From Poa pratensis (lineage: Eukaryota; Streptophyta; Magnoliopsida; Poales; Poaceae): a DNA stretch of 64,000 bases. The position numbers and the translations under genes were made by a program. Positions within the stretch are counted from its first letter, which is position 1; each line of letters begins with the position of its first letter. A model generated the notes under the pieces. It was not told where the DNA came from, did not search any database, and worked only from the letters and a program-made list of their open reading frames with translations. Of the stretch, positions 1 through 12,302 are shown piece by piece. The stretch covers positions 57,510,444 to 57,574,443 of the forward strand of contig CAMZMU010000059.1 in assembly GCA_947311845.1 (NCBI GenBank), read 5' to 3'.

Positions 1-211
1 AATATAACATTTCGAGTAGAAGTTGTGCCATTGTCCACATGAGGCTCACAAGATGTTACCTTAGTTGAAGTAGCCTCATGAGCTAACTTTAGCCGATCAT
101 GGGAGACTAGAAGATCATTATGAGAGCTCGAGAGCTTTTCATGACTTTCTTCCAATTTCCTATAATTGCTTGTTAGCAACTCAAGTTGAGCCCTTAGCTC
201 AACATTCTCCT

Positions 212-1435
212 TTAATATGGATGCTTCACAATAAGTAGAGTTAGTAGCACAAGCATCATCATTTTTAGATTTGAGGACATTAGAAAGAGCAAGAGCATGA
301 TCTTTCTTAATTTAGAAAAGTCTAAACTATAAGATTCCTCAAGACTACAAAGTTTTTCCTCAAGGATCCTTCTACGCTCTTGCTCTTCATTAAGAGCAAT
401 AGAAAGATCCCCGATCTCATCGGTGTAGTCTTGCTCACGACCTTCCATTTCCACAATGGTGTCCTCATGCTCATAAATAAGTTTATTGACCTCAATAGCA
501 TTAGCCATGATTTCCATGAAGTTAGAGCGAGCATTTTTATTTTACTCAAAGCAAGAAAGACAATTTCACCTTTCTTATTTAGAGAATCAACAATATCATT
601 CTCTTCATTATTATCATCATCTTTAGATTTAATGGGGTTCAAAGTAGGAGATACCTTTGACTCCTTAGCCATAAGGCAAAAGATGGTCGATGAAGATGAA
701 ACATTACTTGAGGCACCACTCAAGTACACATCTTGTTCCATAGGAAGTTGGGTTTCCTCTACAATGTTAGTGACCAACGGAATAGAGGAAACACACACAT
801 TTGTAGTATGGCAACAAGATAAAGCAAGCATATCATCATGAGATTTAGACAAACAATTTTGACAAGATATGCAAGGACTATCAACACAAGCATGTAAAGC
901 ATGAATGGTGCTAGATGTGTTTAAGTCCAAAGGTAGATCATTGCAACAATGTTGAGGCAAAGAATCATCAATAGTAAGTTTACTATCATTGTTGCAAAGT
1001 CTAGCACTACTCACCATCTCATTAGGTTGTGGCTTACCACATGTTGGTGAAGTAGAGGAAGTTGAGAACTCATCACGCCCGGAAGTGGAGGGAGAACAAT
1101 CATCCTCAATAATATTGGACACATCATATTTGTCTTGAAGCTTTGTCCATAAATCATGAGCATTCCGAAAAGGCATGATTGACTCAAGAACTACATTGCT
1201 CAAAACACCAACAATAGCATGAGATACTAGAGAATTGAGATAAGAGTTTTCCTCATCCTCTAAAGATAACTTTTGGAGATCCTTTGGAGGAGGAAAATCC
1301 ATATCTACAATTCTCTCCATTTTTGGGCCATACACCCGAAAAAGATTAAGCATGCGAATTTTCCAAACATCATAATTTGTGCCATCGAATATGAAAGTGG
1401 GATCATTTGCTAATCTCTAAACGACATCTTTACTC
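212..1435 (-). pseudogene. Copia gag (UBN2-type), frame-disrupted
   Basis: Minus-strand reading gives the start of a plant Copia gag: a short segment with the pattern FDGTNYDVWKIRM, then the UBN2-like helical region (HDLWTKLQDKYDV), a low-complexity Ser/Cys-rich middle and an acidic coiled-coil stretch near 250-510. An in-frame TAG near 1418 precedes the first good methionine at 1353, and the frame changes near 530, so one intact gag is not encoded. No zinc knuckle, protease or RT is present before the window edge. The assignment rests on the gag pattern plus the adjacent primer site and LTR. Confidence 0.7.
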
Positions 1436-1461
1436 TCAAGGCGGTGAAGCCTAATAAAGAG

Positions 1462-1479
1462 AGCCTGGCTCTGATACCA
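1462..1479 (-). other. Primer-binding site, initiator-methionine tRNA type
   Basis: The minus strand reads TGGTATCAGAGCCAGGCTC starting two bases inside the LTR edge. This matches the 3' end of plant initiator-Met tRNA, the usual Copia primer, and it fixes both LTR boundary and element orientation. Confidence 0.85.
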
Positions 1480-1481
1480 AT

Positions 1482-3847
1482 TGAAAGAACGAGGATGTCG
1501 CCTAGAGGGGGGTGAATAGGCGTTTTAAAATAATTACGGTTTAGGCTTGAATAAATGCGGAATAAAACTAGCGTTTAATTTATCAAGCACAAAACCTAAA
1601 CAAGCTAGGTTCACCTATGTGCACCAACAACTTATGCTAAGCAAGATTAACAACTAAGTGATAGCAATATAGATAACTTCAAGCTCGATGGCTATCACAA
1701 AGGTAAATGCATAAGTAAAGGTTTGGGTATAGAAGTAACCGCAAAGTGGACACGAGGAGATGTTTCCCGTAGTTCCTTCCCAATGGAAGTACGTCTACGT
1801 TGGAGGGGTGTGGAGCCTCCTAGGCACTCCAATAGCACGATGTGCTCACCCTATTCTCCGTGAGCTTCACCCGTGAGGGATTGGCTCGTTCCACTATGAG
1901 GTCGACTTGAAGGCGTTGACCAAACCGATACACAAGGTTGAGGAACTCCACAATGAGTTGGAGCCTCCCAACAATGTCCCGGACTTAGCAACAAGATAAA
2001 GCTCCGAAACTCACAAAGGCCTCCTAGGGTTACAACAACCCACGAGGCAACGAGAACCACAAAGAGTAATGAGCTTCTCAAACTTCACTCCACGAATCAC
2101 CGTGGAGAACTCAAACCGATGCACCTAATGCAATGGCAAGAACACAAGAAGTGCTCAAAGCAATTCACTCTCAAATCCCACCAAAGCAACTAATGCTATG
2201 GAGGAAGATGAGAGGAAGAGCAAGGAAGCAACAAATGAATCCCAAGATCTAGATCCAATAGCTCCCCTCACTTAGAGGAGAGATTGATTGGTGGAATGGA
2301 TCTAGATCTCCTCTCTCTTTTCCCTCAAGAAGGAGCAAGAATCATTGGAGGGATTGAGAGATAAGCAAGCTCAAGAGGGTCAACAATGGAGGAGAAACAC
2401 GAGCTCAAGAGATGGGGTCATTGGGGAAGAAGACCCTTAAATAGGACCTCAAAAATCTGCCCGTTATGGCCAAAACGTGCCCAGGGACGGTACTACCGCC
2501 CCCCGGCAGCGGTACTACCGTTCTGGGGATTTCGGGTGCTCAAAACGCGCCCATGGGCGGTACTACCCCCCCCGGCAGCGGTACTACCGTTCTGGGATGA
2601 TTTCAGGCGATTTCGGTACTGTCTCGGGCGGTACCCGGGCGGTACAGACCCGGTACTACCGCTGCACGGAAAACTGCAGAAACATCCAAACGAAAACGAC
2701 GATATCTTGATCATCCGAACTCCGTTTTCGATGATCTTGGGCTCGTTGAAATCACAACGATGAGCTTTACAAGATCATGCAGAGAAACATCATAGTCCAA
2801 CAAGGGAGGATAAAACCAAATGGGAAAAGGTTAGACCTCTCAAAAATAGAACAACCGGTAAAACCTCCAACACCAAAAACGCAATAAGTTTTTTTTACGG
2901 AATCCGTTTTTGATGAACTTGAGCTTGACTTGAAAATCATGACAAGCTCTAAAACCATACATGGAGAAATCCCAAATAAGAGCGAAGAAAGATGATGCCA
3001 AGAATGCAAAGGTTTGAGCTCTCTCCGGACGAAACGATCGAGATACTCATTCGAGAGCCTCTCTTGAAAGTGTGGCATCTATCCTATAATCCGGTCTCTT
3101 ACTAACACCATGAGACCGGTAAAATAGAAACCCTATCAAGGTCATACCTTTGCCTTGCGCAATCCACTTGAGCTAGATGATGATGATCTTGATCACCTCA
3201 AGTTGGATCATCTTTCTTGATTGCGCTCCTCTTGGTGAAGGCTTGAGAAATGCTCCCCCATACACAATATGGGAGAGCCACTTTTAGGAACATCTTCATT
3301 TGGCCATTATCTTGATAACGACCACCGCTTGACGTCATCCGCCATGGACTATATGGAATCTTCCTTTGGTGCATGCCCATGGGAAGATACCTAACCCCAC
3401 ATAGATACTCCACACACACACATGTATATGGGTTAGTTCACAAATCTATATAGACAATTGCTTACCATACCATTGGATCACAAGATCCCACATGGTACAA
3501 CATGTAGCTTTGTGTGTTGATCACTTGAATCCACTCTTTGCACTTAGCCTTGATCAACTTGTATCTTTCCTTCTCTCTTCACAAGGATGATGTCTTGAAG
3601 GTGAACATGAATATCCACGCCATCATATTCTTCAAGACATGCTTGAAATATGCTCAACTCTACACATGACCATTCTTCATATAAACCTTTTAATAAGATC
3701 TTGGTCATATTATAATCTTCTAGAGTCCAACACATGAACTCCAACCTTTTCCTATGGACAAGATCTAAGGATATATCAATGCACACATTAGTCCATAAGG
3801 ATTGTCATTAATTACCAAACCACACATGGGGGCATCATGCTCTTTCA
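1482..3847 (-). mobile_element. Copia 5' LTR, about 2.37 kb
   Basis: The LTR runs from TGAAAGAAC (1482, beside the primer-binding site) to GCTCTTTCA (3847), giving the short inverted ends TGAAAGA/TCTTTCA. It was inserted in antisense orientation into the F-box-associated gene, whose coding frame resumes at 3848. The candidate TSD on this side is CCAAC (3848-3852); its partner is outside the window. ORFs inside have no recognisable product. The LTR holds a GGTACTACCG repeat block at 2485-2665. I do not assign a named family. Confidence 0.8.
2485..2665. repeat. GGTACTACCG near-palindrome array inside the Copia LTR
   Basis: Two imperfect tandem units of roughly 70-85 bp each contain the self-complementary core CGGTACTACCG two times, separated by CCCCCCGGCAG-type spacers. 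Further copies of GGTAC(T/C)... follow to 2662. The block is GC-rich within an otherwise AT-rich LTR. Confidence 0.7.
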
Positions 3848-5040
3848 CCAACCACGACGCCGCTCGTCCTCTGGGATCCCATGACAGGCTGCCGGAGGGA
3901 GATGCATGCGGAGCTTTGCCTTTACAACTCCGCGGTGCTCTGCGCCACCATTGGCTGTGACCACCGCGCCTGTCACAAGGGCCCCTCCTTGATCGTCTCC
4001 ATTGGCGTGGAAGATGAGAATGCTGCTGATCGTTTAGATGAATTCTTCGTGCACACGTGGTCGTCCCAGACGGGTCAGTGGAGCGAGCCGTGCTGTTGTC
4101 CTCATCTTCCGTTGTATGCATTTGTCCTTGGAAAGCCATCGGTCCTCATCGGAGACACTCTGTTCTTCATGATCCAACATCCAGGAGAGAATGAAGAGGA
4201 TTATGAAGAGAATCTATTAGGATTTGTCATCTATCAACTGGGTTCTAATACCTTGTCAGTGCTTCATGCGCCGCCACTCCCAGGGTCTGTCGACGTCTTT
4301 AATTATAATTATATTCACATGGCGATGGAGGATGGCACTTTGGGATTTGCACACGTGGACAACTCTGCACTCTATCTGTGCTCAAGGCAGACGGGTTCAG
4401 TCGCAGCAGATGAGCCATGGACTCAACATACAGTCATTCATCTCGACAAAATTCTCCCCATTCAAAATCCATGTGAACCCCTGAAGCTGCTTGGATCTGT
4501 GGAGGGCCGGGACATCATCTTTGTGTCTGCAGGCATTGACGTCTACGAGATTGATCTCAAGTCACTGCAGTGCAAGAAGCTATGCAAGCGAGATAAACTG
4601 CATGCTTTGATTCTGTACATGAGTTTCTACCATTCAAGAGGTACATCTACATGTTGATGAAATTGCCACTTAATTATATTCCATGTTTCAGTTTGTGCTA
4701 ATTTAGTTACTCGTGCAAACTTTGAGATGGTCCTGCCGGTGCAACTAACCCTACGAATCTCGCAGATGATGCTTCGCCAACAGTTGTCAAGAGAGCGTGT
4801 GGCAGGCCAAGAAAGAAGAAACAAGCAGCGGATGTCAAGAGAGGGGGTGGCAGTCCAAGGAAATACCAGTTCAGTGGAACCGGGTTTGCTGAAGCTGCCG
4901 GTGACGAGTTGTTCAGAGATATCGCAGTAGCTCCACGGGATTTGGTATCATCGGAGACTGAAGGTGCAGCGCCAGGGGATAGGAAGGAAACTAGGGCTCA
5001 GATACTTGACGCGTGCCGGTTTCTGGAGAGAGTGCCGTGA
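3848..5040 (+). CDS. F-box-associated-domain protein with AT-hook tail, 5' truncated
   Basis: The open frame enters directly from the LTR edge with PTTTPLVLWDPMTG, the typical first beta-blade of plant F-box-associated domains (FVVWDPVTG pattern), and continues to a probable donor at 4639-4641 (AAGAG|GTACAT). Joining to the acceptor at 4765 (CTCGCAG|ATGATG) keeps the frame and adds a basic tail with AT-hook-like cores (CGRPRKKK and GGSPRK), ending at TGA 5038-5040. The N-terminal F-box would lie upstream, beyond the Copia insertion and outside the window. Family role: SCF ubiquitin-ligase substrate adaptor. AT hooks bind minor-groove DNA, an unusual partner for this fold. The frame after the hooks may be shifted near 5000, where another frame matches the paralogous module at 12200-12300. 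Probably a non-functional fragment here. Confidence 0.6.
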
Positions 5041-5808
5041 GTGCTAATGTTGGCGCAATCGACTTTGGGTTCTGCGAATCTGTAGTTGAGTGGAAGCACT
5101 CACAAGCGAGGAACTGGAAGGGTTTGATTTTGTTGGCGGGATTATGTGGAAGTTGGTAGAACTGTTTCAAGACAATGATAACTTTTGCTTTTCTTTTTCT
5201 AGAACAATATGGTCACTGTAATGCTACTGTCAAGTACTTGCTCGAAATTATGGTTGGAGTACGCATTTGATGTTACCAGGTTGAACAACAGCAACAAGAA
5301 GTAATGTTTATCCGTTAGCAAGCATTTGATATCTCTCTTTGCAGTTTTCCTTGTCCTTGCAGAATTTCCTGTTATTGGGTAAACTTAATCATTTCTTGTT
5401 AGCAAGCATGATTATACACATGGAATACGTACCTAGTAGCATGTGTGAAGAGTTCATTCCTGGCAGCATATCTTTGGGTTCTGCTTGTGTTGCATGCATA
5501 TCTACCAGGAGGATCCATCCAGGTCATGCATGCATCCATGCTTTGATTGAGGTGTGTGCAAAGGTAACATGCATGTGTTGAGTTTAATATTACTTGTCCC
5601 AGAGTTGAAATGCTTAGAGGAGTATGTTAACTAAAAGGATTAGGTTCACTAGGCTTCCTGCTTGGAGTAGTATGTTTCTGGATGCTTATTCTGACCGACT
5701 GTTCCCTTGCTATGTTCGGAGAGTGCAGAACCGGAGGCTTGGCGTCGACCTGGTCCGCATTCACGCTCAAGGATGGGAGCAGGCACGGCTTCTGCTTCTT
5801 CTTGGTTG
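5041..5808 (+). other. 3' flank of the F-box/AT-hook gene with a small split ORF
   Basis: No confident gene. 5041-5160 continues the AT-hook gene's module in another frame. From 5682 a short ORF starts with MLILTDCSLAMFGECRTGG and runs straight into the LTR at 5809. Its frame continues past the element at 11600 to a TAA at 11632, so the Gypsy-like element landed inside this reading frame. No family recognised. Confidence 0.4.
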
Positions 5809-6887
5809 TGTTGCCACGCAAATTTGCTGCAAGACACCACGATAACTGTCGTACTTTCGTGACGACGAAACGATTGCTTTCCGAGCAAAGCAACAAATAT
5901 CCCCTCGCTTTCGTGGAGGAGAGACGACCGCTTTTCAGCGTAAAACGGCAAAGATAAGCCAAACCCTAGGGCTGCTAGGATTCGGTGGAGAAAAAACGAT
6001 AAGTAAAAGCATAGATAAAAAGGTACGTGAAAAAGTAGATTGGTTTTGTTGAATATCGATTGGGTCTCTTTTTTCAATCGGCCGTATACCTATATATAGG
6101 CAGCCTGGTCTTCGGCGTACAGAGTAGGACACAGAAGCTTTTCTTGGCATGCAAGCCGAATCTAAGTATTCCTAATTTTAAATCGATCCGGCTGGTACTA
6201 GTAACGATCGCAACATGGAGATCTTGGTGCACTTGCCGTCCGTAGCTGAATAATCTCATGTACGTTTTCAACCTGGCTTCCAACCGAGCGCTGTTAGGAC
6301 TTGTCCCATGCACCTGCGTTTTAACCCAGCTTATCTCTGAATATACTCCGGTCTTGTCCTCGGTAGCTGATGTCTAGCAAATACTCCATATATTCTGCCT
6401 GGTTCAATAGCTTGCTTCATCTGCTGTACGTCGGCCATACCATTCTTCACTAGAATAAAATATTCTGGCCAAGACGCTAATCACACCAGATAATAACAAT
6501 CGACCTCATGTCCATGCGATTTCTCCTATTGCACCTTTCCTTACGTTACTTCACAGCCTTTGCAAACCTGGAACATCAGCTTGGCATCTGAGGCCAGCTG
6601 TTAGGAGTTATCCTATGCAGCGGCATTTTAATTCGGTCCATCTCTGAATCTGTCCAAGACTTATCCTCCGTAGCCTCTATTTCAGAAAATAATCAATATA
6701 TTTGTCTTGGCCAAATAGCTTGCTACACTTTGATATGCCGCTGCAACATCTGTAGTAAAATGCGACCAAGGCTGCAATTTGGAACTAAACAGAAAATTCA
6801 AATGTATATGTCAAGTAATAATCTAACCACAATCATTAAAACTAATTTGGCTTATAAATATCTAGCAGCCAAATTATACCTTCAACA
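5809..6887 (-). repeat. 3' LTR (left copy) of the Gypsy-like element
   Basis: Begins TGTTGCCACG and ends CCTTCAACA; 1079 bp. It matches 10510-11594 almost throughout, with scattered substitutions and a 5-bp ACCAC-type length difference near 6485. Confidence 0.9.
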
Positions 6888-6905
6888 CATGCCCCCCTGT
6901 TTTTG
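6888..6905 (-). other. Polypurine tract
   Basis: The minus strand reads AAAACAGGGGGGCATG directly before the left LTR. This is the expected plus-strand primer position for a minus-oriented element. Confidence 0.7.
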
Positions 6906-7139
6906 GTACAATTATATTTATCAAAAACAATAAAACCGTACCTTAGAACGACGTCGTCGCTTCACCGACAATATCATTATACTCAGGGCGATGTCCAAAG
7001 AACACATCGGCCAAATCTTCTCAGGATGATATCTTAGACAATATATCAGCCAAATTCTAGTTATAGGCGATACTTCAAATAATATATCGGCTATATCTTC
7101 TTAGGACGATACTTGAAAAATATATCGGCCACAACATGC

Positions 7140-8393
7140 TCAAGCTTTGGGTGCACAAAATTCAGCGGGAATTGCGGACACCATATTAACATCCATACCA
7201 GTAGCCACATACTCGTTATTTTCTGAATTCTGATCATCAATTGTGTCATCTGCGGGATCAGCAACTATGTTATCTGTGGCTCTACTCTCCTCACCCGTAA
7301 TGCGCTTCTCTCTCCAAATTTTTGTAGTAACCATTGGTCTTTCTTGATTAAACAATTCATCATGTTTTTTCTCGGCTATTTCTTTCCTGATCTCCAATGC
7401 CCGCAGCCGTTGTACTCGTCGTTTCTGAGTGTGTGTTAGTCCCGTCGGGCACCACCGAGGTCCCGGTTTAGTCCCTAGCGTGACGGACTTAATTCTGCTG
7501 CCCCCCGAGTCTTTCGCCCTGTACTGACGTATTGTTGTACCTGGAACAAATATTTTGTTACTGGCCGAAAGAACTCTTTGCTGACCATATGTACCACCAG
7601 TTTCAAATTTCCTTCTACCTCCAGTGAATGTACCAGCACATGCATCAGCCGAATCAATATTACTAGCAAGTACAACTCCGTTCTCTGAACGTGTGCGTGC
7701 ATCAGGCTCTAAATCGGATGCATCAGCCGACTCTTTAGCACTAGCACGTACAGCAGCCTTCTCTGAATGTGTGTGCACATTAGTCTCCAAGCTAGCATGT
7801 ACGCTCGTGTCTTCTGCTGTATTATTCTTGGTGCAGCCATGCTCAGGTCCATCACGTGTGATAACATCCTGTATATTGCTTTCCCGGCGTACCGGCATCC
7901 ACTTAAACTTCTGATAACCAATATGAATTATGCCATCAGCATCGTGTCTTCCCCTTGTATTTGAAATTCCTGAGACTGGCCTCTCATCTCCACCACGAAC
8001 TACATTGGCATTTCGTGGTTTAATTTCCTGATCAAATCGAGCTCTTTTTCCATGCCATGGATTTCGGTACATATGCCCTGATGGAGTCCACTCTGGTTGA
8101 AAATAATATGTTGGCCTTGTAGGATATGGCGCCCAATGAGTAAAATCTCGCGGAGGAAACTATGGATCTCTAGGAGGTGCACCGCGCCAGTATGCAGGCT
8201 GCATGGAAAAATATGGGGACTGGTCATACGAATTTCTTCTCCATCGCTCATGACCTCCATGTCCAGAAGGTGGCCTAGCACGCTTAACATCTCCAAACCG
8301 GTTACACATATTGCTGGCCTTGCGTGAGGTATATTTTTCCAACAACATGCTAACTGTCGGCTTTATTTTTTGGAGCTTGTCTCTTTCCTCCAT
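7140..8393 (-). pseudogene. 3' gag-region ORF of the Gypsy-like element, one in-frame stop
   Basis: A reading frame starts near 8393 (MEERDKLQKIKP...), is stopped once at 8160-8162, and continues in the same frame from 8159 through MYRNPWHGKRAR to a stop at 7140. It is rich in charged and Ser/Ala residues and contains CPTGLTHTQKRRVQRLR, a motif seen in the gag-to-pol linker of Triticeae Gypsy polyproteins (established pattern, recalled). The frame ends just where a protease would be expected to begin, which supports deletion of pol. Confidence 0.55.
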
Positions 8394-10469
8394 TGTTGAC
8401 TTTAGACACTCCCACTTCTGAAATTTTCGGTTTGATCATCCTCGGCGGTGCATTATCATCAACAAGAACATTTTTTCCTTTGGTAGATTCGGTCTGATGC
8501 GACCGAATAAGAACTTTCTTTTTATCAAACTCGATCACGTTGATAGGAAAAAGATCATCATTGATCTTCTTCTTAGTACTATGTGTAAATGTCAATCGTC
8601 CATCATCAATGGCCGATTGCACCTGTCGTCGGAATACATCACAATCATTAGTAGAATGAGAAAACGAATTGTGCAACTTACAGTAAGCTCCTTTACCCAA
8701 TTCGTCTGGAGGTGGAATAGTATGACCTTCTCTCACTCTAATTATTTTTCCTTGCAGCAATATATCAAAAATTATATCACGCTTGCTGACATCAAAAGTA
8801 TACTTAAATTCCTCTTTTCTAGCAGGTGTGGGCTTCATAGCAGAACATGCAAAAGGAGTAGACTTTGGCACTTGAACCCATTCGGCTACACATAGGTCAA
8901 TATCATCTTTACTAGCCGAACCACTACCATTATTTAAAGAACTAACAGCGTGGTTCTCCTCTTTATTTTTGTTATCACTAAACCAGCTATATTGTTTAAT
9001 TTTCTTAACCCGGTTTTCTTGCGCCAAAGCTTTTTCCCAAACTTGATTAACATCTAAAAATTCTTGCCCTTCTAAGTTATCCTTAATATGAGGGAGCAGA
9101 CCCGAAAAGGCAAGATTGGCTAAATCTTTTTCGGCTAAGTTCAAGCTAAAACATCGGCTTTTGACATCTCTAAACCTCCTGATATAATCATCGACATGCT
9201 CATTATATTTCTGTATAACCATAGTCAAATCTAAAAGCCGAAGTTCAATTTCACGTCGATAAAAATACTCATGAAATTTTTTCTCTAATTGTGCCCATGT
9301 TAAAATAGAATTAGAAGCAAGCGATGTAAACCAATTAAATGCAGTACCAGATAAAGACAACGGAAATAATTTAACTCTATAAACATCCGATGTCCCGGCT
9401 TCACTACATTGTGATAAAAATAGCCCTACATGCTCAAAAGTTGACCTACCATCTTCCCCTGTGAACTTAACAAAATCTGGAATTTTAAAACCAGGAGGAT
9501 ATGGCGTCGAGTCAAAGTAATCAGGGTATGGTTTTTGATTTGGACGTGCTCTACCCTCGGGTTTTAAACCAAATTCTATAAGTATACTATCAAGCTGATC
9601 CTTAAAACTACCATTGGGCTGTGAAGAATTGGTTTGTCGAGTAGATGGAACACAAGCACGCGGTTGAATCTCCGGCAAAGAAATTTGAGCATGTGACGTT
9701 TGCAACGGAGACCCACTAAAATAGGAATCGTGTACCGGCCTGCATGGAACCCCGGTACCAACAGGCGGCAATGATGTTGTATTGTATGCTACCGACTGAT
9801 AACTAGCTTGCTGCAAATTAGAATATAAGTAGCCGCTTCGGTTATTGCTGCTATTATTTTGTGAAACCGAAGCTGAAATAGCAAGAGGAGCAATGCTAGG
9901 TACAAAGGCTTCGGCCGAACTGCTGGCATAGTTTTGGCCACTTTGAAAGCTACTTGAAGCAACGTGAGGCAGCTGTGCTAGATTAGCCGAAGCGCCGGAA
10001 GTTTGATTAGGAAATTTAACTAACCTACTGCTTTCGGCCGGAAGCGTCGGCTTTCTACCAGAATTTTCGTCGCTACTAGGCAACAGTACTGAGCGAACAT
10101 GACTAGAAAGACTAATTTCAAGCTGCTCCTTCGATTTCTCAACTCTATTAGCTGCTGATTGACTAATTGTGCTTGCCGTAGTTGACATATCAGAATCATG
10201 CTTGCATCAACTAGATGAGCAATTTTTTCGGTTGGCTTTTTTATCTCAGCGCCGAGCAGATCGGAGGGACTCGGCACAACTACCTTCTTGACGACGCGGT
10301 TCCTTGTCTTCTGGTATTCAGCCAACCTCAGTTTTAGTTGTTCAGCCATATATTCTTCAACCTCCCGTTCAACCTCGCGCCGATCATCTTCCGACAGATC
10401 ATCGAGTATAACGGCGATGGCGTTGTCCGGGTCGATGTCGCTCCTGTTCTTGAGGTCGGTTGTCATCAT
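8350..10469 (-). pseudogene. Gypsy-like gag (Retrotrans_gag domain), frame-disrupted
   Basis: The first methionine pair lies near 10469. After an acidic N-terminus the frame shifts near 10190, and a 612-codon frame (10188-8350) follows. It holds a clear Retrotrans_gag core: FKIPDFVKFTGEDG, then FPLSLSGTAFNWFTSL, then YNEHVDDYIRRFRDVKSRCF. Downstream is a Cys/His segment (YCKLHNSFSHSTNDC) in the zinc-knuckle position. The protein would form the virus-like particle. The frame breaks mean this copy probably does not supply its own gag. Confidence 0.75.
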
Positions 10470-10509
10470 ATGTGTCCTTGTTCTTCGTCCCCATCGGAGT
10501 CGCCAATTG

Positions 10510-11594
10510 TGTTGCCACACAAATTTGCTGCAAGACACCACGATAACTGTCGTACTTTCGTGACGACGAAACGATTGCTTTCCGAGCAAAGCAACAAAGA
10601 TCCCCTCGCTTTCGTGGAGGAGAGACGACTGCTTTTCAGCGCAAAACGGCAAAGATAAGCCAAACCCTAGGGCTGCTAGGATTCGGTGGAGAAAAAACGA
10701 TAAGTAAAAGCATAGATAAAAAGGTATGTGAAAAAGTAGATTGGTTTTGTTGAATATCGATTGGGTCTCTTTTTTCAATCGGCCGTATACCTATATATAG
10801 GCAGCCTGGTCTTCGGCGTACAGGGTAGGACACAGAAGCTTTTCTTGGCATGCAAGCCGAATCTAAGTATTCCTAATTTTAAATCGATCCGGCTGGTACT
10901 AGTAACGATCGCAACATGGAGATCTTGGTGCACTTGCCGTCCGTAGCTGAATAATCTCATGTACGTTTTCAACCTGGCTTCCAACCGAGCGCTGTTAGGA
11001 CTTGTCCCATGCACCTGCGTTTTAACCCAGCTTATCTCTGAATATACTCCGGTCTTGTCCTCGGTAGCTGATGTCTAGCAAATACTCCATATATTCTGCC
11101 TGGTTCAATAGCTTGCTTCATCTGCTGTACGTCGGCCATACCATTCTTCACTAGAATAAAATATTCTGGCCAAGACGCTAATCACACCACACCAGATAAT
11201 AACAATCGACCTCATGTCCATGCGATTTCTCCTATTGCACCTTTCCCTTACGTTACTTCACAGCCTTTGCAAACCTGGAACATCAGCCTTGCATCTGAGG
11301 CCAGCTGTTAGGAGTTATCCTATGCAGCGGCATTTTAATTCGGTCCATCTCTGAATCTGTCCAAGACTTATCCTCCGTAGCCTCTATTTCAGAAAATAAT
11401 CAATATATTTGTCTTGGCCAAATAGCTTGCTACACTTTGATATGCCGCTGCAACATCTGTAGTAAAATGCGACCAAGGCTGCAATTTGGAACTAAACAGC
11501 AAATTCAAATGTATATGTCAAGTAATAATCTAACCACAATCATTAAAACTAATTTGGCTTATAAATATCTAGCAGCCAAATTATACCTTCAACA
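10510..11594 (-). repeat. 5' LTR (right copy) of the Gypsy-like element
   Basis: 1085 bp, TGTTGCCACA to CTTCAACA, followed by the TSD GGTTG. Just inside it (10490-10508) the minus strand reads TTGGCGACTCCGATGGGGAC, a primer-site-like sequence of the TGGCGAC class. Confidence 0.9.
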
Positions 11595-11718
11595 GGTTGC
11601 TGCCAACAGCATCGTCTCTGACCTCAAGTAAGAGGTGAGAGAGACTTGCCACTCTGTTTGTCTGCCTTTTAGTAAGAGAAGAGGTGGCCATGACTGTTTC
11701 ACGCCAGCGAATGGTAGA

Positions 11719-11946
11719 CAGCAAAGATTGAGTGATAGCAACGGTTTGACGTAATCTTAGATAGAGCAAAGACAAGATTGACTTAGGGATGAAACCACGG
11801 AAATCAGCTTATTAAAAATCCAGAATTAAAAAAAAGATTGAGTGAATAGTGACAACAAAAGTTTGATGTAATAGATAGAGCAAAGACAAGATTGACGTAG
11901 GGATGAAACCACGGAGATCAGCTTATTACAAATCCAGAATTAAAAT
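11719..11946. repeat. Tandem duplication, about 113 bp x 2
   Basis: Units at about 11719-11831 and 11832-11946 share AGCAAAGACAAGATTGAC, then GGGATGAAACCACGGA and CAGCTTATTA, ending in CCAGAATTAAAA. No gene seen in 11633-12120. Confidence 0.75.
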
Positions 11947-12302
11947 AAGACGTGACAATGAAAAATCTATCATAGTCCTTTGAGGGTCGTTGAACTGGAT
12001 TCATCATATGCTGCAGCGGAAAAAAGAAGGATTAGTCAATGGTTGTATATCTTCCTAGCTATAGTTATTTACAGAAAGATGTGAATCAAAAATTGAACCT
12101 TGGGATGGATGGATGTCATCTGCAGAGGAGCTGCCTGCGAAATGCATGTACTCCTTTTGAGTTGCCCCTAGCAGCAGCATTTAGCTCCGGGGGAAGGGAA
12201 TGAAACTAGGGCTGCAGATGCTGGTAGTTGTGTGCCGGTTTCTGCAGAGAATGCCGCAAGTGCTCCGGTTGGTGCAACTGACCCTGACTTAGAATCTCGC
12301 AG

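Larger units (their letters stand above)
1..1481 (-). mobile_element. Copia LTR retrotransposon, 5' internal region (continues beyond left edge)
   Basis: This is the internal region of a Ty1/Copia element read on the minus strand. The primer-binding site sits directly beside the LTR that starts at 1482, and a decayed gag follows it. The rest of the element (pol and 3' LTR) would lie left of base 1, so element length, second LTR and TSD cannot be judged here. Copia is assigned from the initiator-Met-tRNA primer site and the UBN2-type gag. Confidence 0.8.
5809..11594 (-). mobile_element. Complete non-autonomous Gypsy-like LTR element, TSD GGTTG
   Basis: Both LTRs start TGTTGCCAC and end TTCAACA. 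The 5-bp direct repeat GGTTG flanks the element (5804-5808 and 11595-11599), so the ends are exact. Orientation is minus: a polypurine tract lies next to the left LTR and the primer-side motif next to the right LTR. The 3.6 kb interior has gag-derived ORFs only. No protease, RT, RNase H or integrase is visible, so it must be moved by enzymes of a related element. The LTRs differ by roughly ten positions by eye in about 1.08 kb, suggesting a fairly recent insertion. Confidence 0.9.

Noticed and set aside
5627..6313. ORFs within the Gypsy-like LTRs (also at 10466-11014)
   Set aside because: They lie in LTR sequence, are duplicated with the LTR and show no known product.
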